DNA of 64,000 nucleotides from Novosphingobium rosa NBRC 15208 (GTDB lineage: Bacteria > Pseudomonadota > Alphaproteobacteria > Sphingomonadales > Sphingomonadaceae): positions 1 to 64,000 of the forward strand of contig NZ_BCZE01000041.1 in the NCBI RefSeq assembly GCF_001598555.1. Reading direction: 5' to 3'. The position numbers and the translations under genes were made by a program. Shown here in pieces: positions 37,516 through 43,694 of this stretch. Under the pieces are notes generated by a model. The model was not told the DNA's origin, did not search any database, and was given only the letters and a program-made list of their open reading frames with translations. Within the stretch, counting starts at the first letter, position 1. Each line of letters begins with the position of its first letter.

Positions 37516-38868
37516 ATGCGCGCGACCTTTCACCAGCTGTTCCACGCTCTGGCCCGGATTGGCCTGCATCGCGCCCTGCAAGCCTTGCGCCTGCTGCTGG
37601 TGCTCGTCGCCATGGCGGCGGCGGTCGGATCGCTGTGCGCCGCTTTTCTGTGGAGCCTCGACGCCGTCACCCACATGCGTTTTGCGCATCCGTGGTTGCT
37701 GTTTTTGCTTCCTTTGGGCGGCGCGGCGGTCAGCCTGCTCTATCGCTGGCTGGGCCAGAGCGTGGAGGCAGGGAACAATCTGCTGATCGATCAGATCCAT
37801 GAGCCCGGCACAGGCGTGCCTCTGCGCATGGCGCCGCTGATCTTCGCGGGCACGGTGATCACCCATCTGTTCGGCGGCTCGGCGGGGCGTGAAGGCACGG
37901 CAGTGCAGTTGGGCGGGTCGCTGGCCAGCACGGCGGCGCGGCTGGCGCGGCTGAATGCGCGGGGGCTGCGGCTGATGCTGATGGCGGGCATCGCGGCGGG
38001 GTTCGGCGCCGTGTTCGGCACGCCGCTGGCGGGCGCCGTCTTCGCGCTGGAGGTGCTGGCGGTGGGGCGGATCGAAATGGCCGCGCTGATCCCGTGCATG
38101 ATCGCGGCGCTGGTGGGCGATTGGGCCTGCGGGCTGTGGGGCATTCAGCACACCGCCTATCGCATTCCCTTTATGGCATGGCCCAATGGCGCGGCGCCGC
38201 TCGATCCACTGCTGGTGGGCAAGGCGGGGCTGGCCGGGGTTGCTTTCGGGCTGGCCGGGCTGGCTTTCGCCGAGGCCAATCATGCCTTGGGCGGCTGGCT
38301 GAAGAAGGTGATTCCGCATCCCGCGCTGCGCAGCATCGTGGGTGGGCTGGCGGTGATCGGCCTGACCTATGCCGTGGGCACAAGAGCCTTTCTGGGGCTG
38401 GGCGTGTGGTCGCCCGATCCGGCCATGCCGACGATTGCCGGCTTCTTTGCCGCCCCCGCCAACCCGTGGGATTGGGCGTTCAAGATGCTCTTCACGGTGG
38501 TCACATTGTCATGCGGTTACAAGGGCGGCGAGGTGACGCCGCTGTTCTTCATCGGCGCGGCGCTTGGCAATGCTCTGGGCGTGGCGATGGGGGCGCCGGT
38601 GGATCTGTTCGCGGGGTTGGGCTTTGTGGCGGTGTTCGCGGGAGCGGCCAACACGCCGCTGGCCTGCACGATCATGGGGCTGGAGCTGTTCGGCGCGACA
38701 CATATGGTGCCAATCGCGGTGGCGTGCTTTGTGGCCTGCCTGTGTTCGGGCCATAATGGCATCTATCTGTCGCAGCGGATTGCCCTGCCCAAATTCATGG
38801 GCCGCCCGGTGCCGCAAGGGACAACCCTGCGCGATGTCCGGGGCCGCAGACACCACCGCAAGACCTGA
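37516..38868 (+). CDS. eriC: CLC-F type fluoride/proton antiporter
   Basis: A 450-aa CLC-family channel-fold transporter with about ten membrane helices. The GSAGREGTAVQ motif carries the external gating glutamate. The usual GSGIP ion-binding motif is replaced by an AGNNLLIDQIHEPG segment (near residue 86), as in the CLC-F clade that exports fluoride rather than chloride. GYKGGEVTPLFFIGAALG is the second conserved helix. The start at 37516 follows AAGGAGG. A fluoride riboswitch directly upstream strongly supports fluoride export. No crcB (fluc) gene is nearby. The family is certain; fluoride specificity rests on clade signature and riboswitch. Confidence 0.9.
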   Translation: MRATFHQLFHALARIGLHRALQALRLLLVLVAMAAAVGSLCAAFLWSLDAVTHMRFAHPWLLFLLPLGGAAVSLLYRWLGQSVEAGNNLLIDQIHEPGTGVPLRMAPLIFAGTVITHLFGGSAGREGTAVQLGGSLASTAARLARLNARGLRLMLMAGIAAGFGAVFGTPLAGAVFALEVLAVGRIEMAALIPCMIAALVGDWACGLWGIQHTAYRIPFMAWPNGAAPLDPLLVGKAGLAGVAFGLAGLAFAEANHALGGWLKKVIPHPALRSIVGGLAVIGLTYAVGTRAFLGLGVWSPDPAMPTIAGFFAAPANPWDWAFKMLFTVVTLSCGYKGGEVTPLFFIGAALGNALGVAMGAPVDLFAGLGFVAVFAGAANTPLACTIMGLELFGATHMVPIAVACFVACLCSGHNGIYLSQRIALPKFMGRPVPQGTTLRDVRGRRHHRKT

Positions 38869-38904
38869 CGGACAGGATGGACGGAACGATAGCGAACCGC
38901 TGCG

Positions 38905-38953
38905 GTTTCGTCGGGAGACGTCATGGGAGCGCGAGGGGATAATCCCCTCGCAT
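38905..38953 (+). repeat. Half element, copy I (right half)
   Basis: The right terminal block alone: TTTCGTCGGGAGACGTCATG, then GGAGC and the hairpin GCGAGGGGATAATCCCCTCGC with the tail ATTTTCTTTCC. It follows the CLC gene by about 35 nt and precedes the metallopeptidase gene. No left half is present. Confidence 0.75.
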
Positions 38954-39030
38954 TTTCTTTCCTTCTTACTTGCCTATCCCTCCCCTTCTTCCCAAAACCA
39001 TCCTTCCTCCCGATTGCAGGATCTGAACAC

Positions 39031-39960
39031 ATGCGCCTCGACGATTTCGACCCGAACGATGTGGATGTCGAGGATCAGCGCGGCAAGGGCGGCGGCTTTG
39101 GCGGCTTCGGAGGCTTTTCCGGACAGGGCTTCCAATTGGGCGGCGGAGGCCTTGGCCTTGGCACGATTGCCCTGCTGATGGTGGGCGCCTGGGCGCTGGG
39201 GATCAATCCGCTCAGCGTGCTGGGGCTGGTGAGCGGCGCCGGACAACAGGGGGGACAGCAAGCCTACGCCCCCGCCCCGCAGCGCGCTCCGGTGGAAAGC
39301 GGGAAGGACGCCGCCAGCAGCTGCACGGTGGACGCCTTCAGCAAGGAAAGCTGCAATGCGCTCTCCTCGCTCAACAAGACATGGCGCACGCTGTTCACCG
39401 CGCGCAACCACAGCTTCGACAAGCCAAGGCTGGTGTTCTATGCGCAGCGCGGCTCCTCGGGCTGCGGCGCGGCGCAGAGCGCGATGGGGCCGTTTTACTG
39501 CCCGGCGGATCAGGGCATCTATCTCGATACCGATTTCTACCGCGAGATGGAGCAGAAGCTGGGCGCAGGTGGCCAGTTCGCGCGCGATTACGTGATCGCC
39601 CATGAATATGGCCACCATGTGCAGCAGTTGCTGGGCACCTCAAGCAAGGTGAACCGCCTGCAGCAGGCCAATCCCGATCAGGCCAATCCGCTCTCGGTGC
39701 GGCTGGAGCTGCAGGCCGATTGCTATGCGGGCGTCTGGGCCGCGCGCAACAAGGACCGGATGGAGGCGGGCGATATGGAAAGCGGGCTCAACGCCGCGCA
39801 TCAGATCGGCGACGATGTGCTGCTGAAGGCGGCGGGGCGCACCCCGGTGGAGGCGGCCTTCACCCATGGTTCCTCGGAGCAGCGGATGCGCTGGCTGCGC
39901 AAGGGGCTGGAGACCGGCGATCCGGGCCAGTGCGACACCTTCAAGGCGTCCAGCCTGTAG
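39031..39960 (+). CDS. Neutral zinc metallopeptidase, YpfJ family
   Basis: A 309-aa membrane-anchored metallopeptidase. A polar Gly/Phe-rich N-terminus is followed by one membrane helix (LGLGTIALLMVGAWALGI), a Gln/Pro linker and the catalytic domain. The HExxH zinc motif is in VIAHEYGHHVQQLLG, with a downstream LELQADCYAGVWA segment providing the third ligand region, as in YpfJ/DUF neutral zinc metallopeptidases. Four Cys occur in the domain. The start at 39031 follows a GCAGGAT site. The biological role of the family is poorly known. Confidence 0.9.
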   Translation: MRLDDFDPNDVDVEDQRGKGGGFGGFGGFSGQGFQLGGGGLGLGTIALLMVGAWALGINPLSVLGLVSGAGQQGGQQAYAPAPQRAPVESGKDAASSCTVDAFSKESCNALSSLNKTWRTLFTARNHSFDKPRLVFYAQRGSSGCGAAQSAMGPFYCPADQGIYLDTDFYREMEQKLGAGGQFARDYVIAHEYGHHVQQLLGTSSKVNRLQQANPDQANPLSVRLELQADCYAGVWAARNKDRMEAGDMESGLNAAHQIGDDVLLKAAGRTPVEAAFTHGSSEQRMRWLRKGLETGDPGQCDTFKASSL

Positions 39961-39963
39961 CCC

Positions 39964-40012
39964 CCAAAAAGAGAGGCGGCCCGGCAGCAGAACCGGACCG
40001 CCTTTCAGTTGG
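39964..40012. terminator. Bidirectional terminator between convergent genes
   Basis: AGGCGG-x-CCGG pairs with CCGG-x-CCGCCT. On the minus strand it is followed by CTCTTTTTGGGGG, and on the plus strand by TTTCAG. It separates the metallopeptidase gene from the barrel gene. Confidence 0.7.
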
Positions 40013-40017
40013 GGGGA

Positions 40018-40638
40018 TCAGAAGTGGAAGATCACACCGCCCATCGGGCGCAGGCTGTGGAAGTCCACCGTATCAAGCTGAAGGCGCAGGCGCGGCCCGG
40101 CGCGGCCGGTGGCACCTTTCAGGCCGATGTCCTTGGGGCCGACTTCGACACCCACGCCATAGACCCAATTGCTGTGATCGGCGAAACCACGGTTGTTGTG
40201 GGGGTTGATCCACTCATAACCGCCCGAGACATAGATCAGCCCGCTGTCACCGGCACGCGCGCCGATGCGGCCCTTCACGCCATATTCCCAGTTGATGTCG
40301 TTGAAGCCCTTGGTGCCATTGCCTTCCACGCCGACGAAGACCGGCCCAAGCGGCACGTTGACACCCACCACGCCGCTGATCAGCGCGCCATTGAGCGTGC
40401 CATGGTTGGGCGAGGCACCGAACTGGCTGCGATGATCAAAGCTTTCATAACCGCCCAGCACGCCGACATAGGGCTCGATGCCGAAAGCCTTGGAGCCGTC
40501 GGGCGACTTGGGGCCGCTGTCATCGGGCGCAGCGGCCGGGGGCGTCTCCGAAGCAGAAGCGGGGGCGCTGTCCTGCGCGAAAGCGGCAGCGGGCACGAGG
40601 CTGACGCATGCAGCCGCCAGAAGAGCGAATTTTTTCAT
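40018..40638 (-). CDS. Outer-membrane beta-barrel protein
   Basis: A 206-aa exported protein. A signal peptide (KKFALLAAACVSLVPAAAFA) is followed by an Ala/Pro/Ser-rich linker and an eight-strand-type barrel (IEPYVGVLGGYESFDH, GALISGVVGVNVPLGPVFVGVEG, YGVKGRIGARAG, and the C-terminal PMGGVIFHF with terminal Phe). It belongs to the opacity/OmpA-like small barrel class; no peptidoglycan-binding domain is present. The ATG at 40638 is preferred over an in-frame GTG three codons earlier. Its function may be structural or adhesive. Confidence 0.85.
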   Translation of the reverse strand: MKKFALLAAACVSLVPAAAFAQDSAPASASETPPAAAPDDSGPKSPDGSKAFGIEPYVGVLGGYESFDHRSQFGASPNHGTLNGALISGVVGVNVPLGPVFVGVEGNGTKGFNDINWEYGVKGRIGARAGDSGLIYVSGGYEWINPHNNRGFADHSNWVYGVGVEVGPKDIGLKGATGRAGPRLRLQLDTVDFHSLRPMGGVIFHF

Positions 40639-41183
40639 ATGCACAACTCCAATAACGCCGGACCGAGTCCGGCATCCTGCGAATTACCCAGATCATCTGG
40701 TGTCTTGTCGGGGTGGAAAGAGAGCGGTCCTGTCAGCGACCAGTCTTTCCGGCAGGCGCATCCGCCAAACCTCAAACCTGTTTCATGCCTTGCTCCAAAA
40801 GCACCACTTCATCACTGAATTGGTGAGCCGGGCCATCGGGACCGTCATGGGGATGAAGCCTATCGGAGGGCAGCGGTTCCCCCCTGACATCAAGCGGCGC
40901 GCAACTGTGACATTTATGCTTCAACCACGATTCCAGCTGAAAAACTTGGAAAAGTTGGCGCCGGCCGATCGATGAAACCCCCGTTTCCCGGGCGGAAACG
41001 GCGCTATCGCCGCCATCGCCTGCCGAACGGAAAATCCGAATTATAACCTGAACGGCTCGTTGTACTGCACGGAAAGCGCGGCGGACGGATGGAACCTTCG
41101 GGTGCCGGAGAAAGACGCATATCAGCGATTTGGCACTGCTCTGGCGATTGCACGGCGGCGCGGGGCCGGGCATAGCAGGGTTC
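40639..41183. other. Gene-free divergent region
   Basis: About 545 bp between the divergent barrel and envelope-protein genes. It contains a small GCCGGACCGAGTCCGGC inverted repeat at about 40656-40672 and a GCCGGCCGATCG stretch near 40960, but no credible gene. Overlapping Gly/Ala/Arg-rich frames here are compositional. Confidence 0.5.
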
Positions 41184-42155
41184 GTGAAACGCTTTACGCC
41201 CCCCCATCGCTCGATGAGCCTGGCCCTGTGCCTGATGGCTCTTTCCGTCACCGGCGGCTGCGCCCATTTCCGCGAGGGCGCCGAACGCGCGCGGGGACAA
41301 GACGACAGCGCGGTCCGGCCCGTGACAAGGCCTGCGCCTACCCCCGCGCCGGAACCGGCGCCAGCGCCGCCGCCGCGCCGGGCCGAGCCTGCGCCGACAC
41401 CGCCTCCTCCCCCGCCCGCTGCTGTGGCGCCAGCGCCTGCGCCCGCTCCGGTCGCACCGGCTCCGGAACCCGCCCCTGCCCCTGCCCCCGACACCAGCAA
41501 GGCAGACGCCGCCGCGCGCAAGGCCGAGGCGCGCGACCGCAAGGCTCAAGCCGCAGCCGAGGCCAAGGCCCAGCGCGCTCAGGACGCTCAGGACAAGAGG
41601 GCTGCGCGCAACGCCGAGAAGACCGCGCCCGAACCCGCTGCCCCGGTGCGCGAACCCATTCCGCAAAACGCTCCGACCGTCGATCGCACGCCTGCGCCGC
41701 CACCGCCTCCCGCCGCTCCCGTGGCAGAGGCCGCGCCCGGCAGCGCCAGTGCCATCGTCACCTTCGCCAGCACGCCCGGCACGCAATGCGGCGCCTGCGA
41801 GTCGCTGAAAATCTCCGTCTCGCCCGGCGGCAAGGTGCTGATCGAGCGCGGCCACTTCACGGGCAGCAACACCGACTGGCGCTATCGCCGCTATACCGCC
41901 CGCGTGACCCCGGAGCGCGCCGCCGCTTTCTCCGCCAGGCTGGCCGCCTATCGACCGCAGGGCCGTCAGCTTGCCGCCTGCACCGCTCCGGCGGGGAGTG
42001 ACAGCGGCGTGATCGTGGAATGGTTCGAGATGGGCCGCCACGACCAGCTCAACGTCAGCTTCGCCTGTAACGCCCAGATCGCCGAGGCGATGCGTTCAGC
42101 TCCGGACCTGCTGGGGTTGAAGCAGTTGGACTTCCCCTGGAAGAGTTCGCGTTGA
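41184..42155 (+). CDS. Pro/Ala-rich envelope protein with DUF6438-like C-terminal domain
   Basis: A 323-aa protein. An N-terminal basic stretch (KRFTPPHRS) and hydrophobic segment (LALCLMALSVTGGC) look like a signal or lipoprotein-type leader, although the box TGGC is not canonical. A long Pro/Ala-rich linker and an Ala/Lys/Glu/Arg coiled region lead to a C-terminal domain of about 125 residues starting TFASTPGTQCGACESLKISV and containing further Cys (LAACTAP, SFACNAQ), resembling DUF6438. The start may be GTG 41184 or ATG 41214. It is probably an envelope-spanning, TonB-like-architecture protein of unknown role. Repeat J follows after 18 nt. Confidence 0.6.
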   Translation: MKRFTPPHRSMSLALCLMALSVTGGCAHFREGAERARGQDDSAVRPVTRPAPTPAPEPAPAPPPRRAEPAPTPPPPPPAAVAPAPAPAPVAPAPEPAPAPAPDTSKADAAARKAEARDRKAQAAAEAKAQRAQDAQDKRAARNAEKTAPEPAAPVREPIPQNAPTVDRTPAPPPPPAAPVAEAAPGSASAIVTFASTPGTQCGACESLKISVSPGGKVLIERGHFTGSNTDWRYRRYTARVTPERAAAFSARLAAYRPQGRQLAACTAPAGSDSGVIVEWFEMGRHDQLNVSFACNAQIAEAMRSAPDLLGLKQLDFPWKSSR

Positions 42156-42173
42156 AGTAAGAAAAAAGGGAAG

Positions 42174-42388
42174 ATGCGAGGGGATTATCCCCTCGCGCTC
42201 CCGGAACGTCTTCCGACGAGATGGCGGTGGCGCCGAAATGGAGCGCCCGGCCTCTCCACCTGCGCAGCGTAAAGCGCCGCAGGCATGAAAACATCATTTC
42301 TGCCTGCGGCGCGGCAATCTGGGCGCAAGGCCGAACCCGATGCGCGACGTGGACAGTAAAGGGAGCGCGAGGGCGATGGCCCTCGCAT
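42174..42388 (-). repeat. Hairpin-ended intergenic element, copy J (reverse orientation)
   Basis: Complete copy in the opposite orientation to A-F. The plus-strand left tip is GCGAGGGGATTATCCCCTCGC with GCTCCC and CGTCTTCCGAC; the right tip is GCGAGGGCGATGGCCCTCGC. The inner blocks read CTCTCCACCTGCGC and GGGCGCAAGGCCGAACCCGA, the complements of the usual ones, with a central GCCGCAGGC / GCCTGCGGC palindrome. It fills the whole space between two convergent genes, 18 and 19 nt from their stops. Confidence 0.87.
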
Positions 42389-42407
42389 TGTCTCCTTCAA
42401 ACCCCCT

Positions 42408-42674
42408 TTAGAGATACCGCGCCAGCTCACCCAGCTTGGCCAGTTCGTCACGCGTGGCACGAGGCAGCGGGCCGACCAGATCTTCCAGATGGTGCTCGAT
42501 ATGGTCGGTGACCAGCAGCGTCTTGGTCTTGTCCAGCGCCGAGACCACCGCCTGCATCTGCTGCGCGATCTGCAGGCCGTCGCGCCCTTCGCTGACCATT
42601 TCGATGATCTTGGCGAGATGGCCCTGAGCACGCTTCAGCCGGTTCAGCAGATCGGGGTTGGAGGCGTGGCTCAT
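42408..42674 (-). CDS. rcnR: CsoR/RcnR/FrmR-family repressor lacking the usual cysteine
   Basis: An 88-aa all-helical repressor of the metal/formaldehyde-sensing family that binds C/G-tract operators. The core LKRAQGHLAKIIEMVSEGRDGLQIAQQMQAVVSALDKTKTLLVTDHIEHHLEDLV aligns with RcnR/DmeR (reported here only as a region, residues 12-68). The usual metal- or substrate-ligand Cys (position 35 in RcnR) is replaced by Gly in GRDGLQ, while His residues at the N-terminus (MSH) and in DHIEHHL are kept. It is 11 nt downstream of the RcnA gene, so it should control nickel/cobalt efflux and itself. The start at 42674 is clear. Confidence 0.88.
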   Translation of the reverse strand: MSHASNPDLLNRLKRAQGHLAKIIEMVSEGRDGLQIAQQMQAVVSALDKTKTLLVTDHIEHHLEDLVGPLPRATRDELAKLGELARYL

Positions 42675-42685
42675 GGTTGCTCTCG

Positions 42686-43567
42686 TCAGCGGGGGATATC
42701 GAGCCAGCCATGCACCGCGACATAGAGGCCGACAACCAGAATCAGCAGGCCCGAGGCATAGGGCGCGCGGCGCACCAGATCGCCGAAGCCGTCCCAGCGG
42801 CGTGCGATATGTTTGATGCTGAGGGCGGCGATCACCCCCGAGCTGACCATGGTGAGCGCAAGTCCGACGCTGAAACCCAGCACCAGCACCGCGCCCAGCA
42901 CCAGCCGCTTGAGTTGCAGGCACAGCAGCAGCACGGTGATCGCGCCGGGGCATGGCACGAGGCCTCCGGTCAGGCCGAAGATCACGATCTGGCCGGTGGT
43001 GACATTGCGGCTGGCGAAGCGGCGGCGAATGTCCTCGGCATGGGCGCGTTCATGGGCATCGGCGTGATGGCCGGTGACGAGTTCGAGGCCGTGTTCTTCA
43101 TCCGCGGTCATGGCCGGGGCGTGATGATGATCGTGATGTTCGTGATCATGGTGGTGATGGCCGTGGCTGCGCCCATGGTGATGATGGTGATCATGCTCAT
43201 GATCGTGGTGATGATGGCCATGCTGCTCGCGGCGGATGCGCCACAGCATCCACAGCGCCATCGCCGCGATCATCAGGCCTGAGGCGAGCTGGAAATAAGG
43301 CTCGGTGCTTTGCGCGTTCAGCCCGCCCAGCAGCCACATGCCGCCCAGCGCCACCAGCCAGACCACCAGCGTATGCGACAACGTCGCCGCCAGGCCCAGC
43401 AGCACCGCCTGCCGCACCGTGCCGCGCACGGCGATGATAAAGGCGGCCATCATCGTCTTGGAATGGCCGGGCTCCAGCCCGTGGAGCGCGCCCAGCAGGA
43501 TGGCGGTGGGAATGAACAGCCAGCTATGCGTGGCGCCCTGTTGCAGAAGCTCGGTCAGATTCGTCAT
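42686..43567 (-). CDS. rcnA: Nickel/cobalt efflux protein (RcnA/NicO family)
   Basis: A 293-aa inner-membrane exporter. Six hydrophobic segments include TAILLGALHGLEPGHSKTMMAAF (family motif HGLEPGHSK) and TTGQIVIFGLTGGLVPCPGAITVLLL. Between TM3 and TM4 lies a striking histidine/aspartate-rich loop (HGHHHHDHEHDHHHHH and more), a metal-collecting feature. It precedes rcnR in the same operon. The promoter region contains a C5/G7-tract palindrome. Ni2+/Co2+ efflux is inferred from RcnA. Confidence 0.94.
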   Translation of the reverse strand: MTNLTELLQQGATHSWLFIPTAILLGALHGLEPGHSKTMMAAFIIAVRGTVRQAVLLGLAATLSHTLVVWLVALGGMWLLGGLNAQSTEPYFQLASGLMIAAMALWMLWRIRREQHGHHHHDHEHDHHHHHGRSHGHHHHDHEHHDHHHAPAMTADEEHGLELVTGHHADAHERAHAEDIRRRFASRNVTTGQIVIFGLTGGLVPCPGAITVLLLCLQLKRLVLGAVLVLGFSVGLALTMVSSGVIAALSIKHIARRWDGFGDLVRRAPYASGLLILVVGLYVAVHGWLDIPR

Positions 43568-43600
43568 GCCGGCTGCCTAGCAGCATCATGACGGGAATCC

Positions 43601-43621
43601 TATCCCCCTGGGGGGGATGTA
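43601..43621 (-). promoter_or_regulatory. Putative RcnR operator before rcnA
   Basis: TATCCCCCTGGGGGGGATGTA is an inverted C/G-tract flanked by TAT and ATGTA, 34 bp upstream of the rcnA start. It has the appearance of CsoR/RcnR-family operators (A/T-flanked runs of C and G), so the downstream repressor probably binds it. Confidence 0.7.
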
Positions 43622-43626
43622 TCCGC

Positions 43627-43676
43627 AGGCCAAAAAAAACTCCGGAGCGGCGGAGGGATGCCGCCCCGGAGCCTGT
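43627..43676 (-). terminator. Intrinsic terminator of the GH3 gene
   Basis: On the minus strand, CTCCGGGGCGG pairs with CCGCCGCTCCGGAG and is followed by eight T. It lies just past the GH3 stop, between it and the rcnA promoter. Confidence 0.88.
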
Positions 43677-43694
43677 TTACGCGCCGCCCGCGCT

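Noticed and set aside
37158..37517. Open frames on both strands in the receptor-CLC gap
   Set aside because: They overlap each other and the riboswitch, and lack ribosome binding sites.
40772..41542. Minus-strand Gly/Ala-rich frame
   Set aside because: Compositional shadow of the Pro/Ala-rich linker gene.
3312..42388. Repeated hairpins as a CRISPR array
   Set aside because: Copies are dispersed over 39 kb between different genes, not tandem with spacers, and there are no cas genes.
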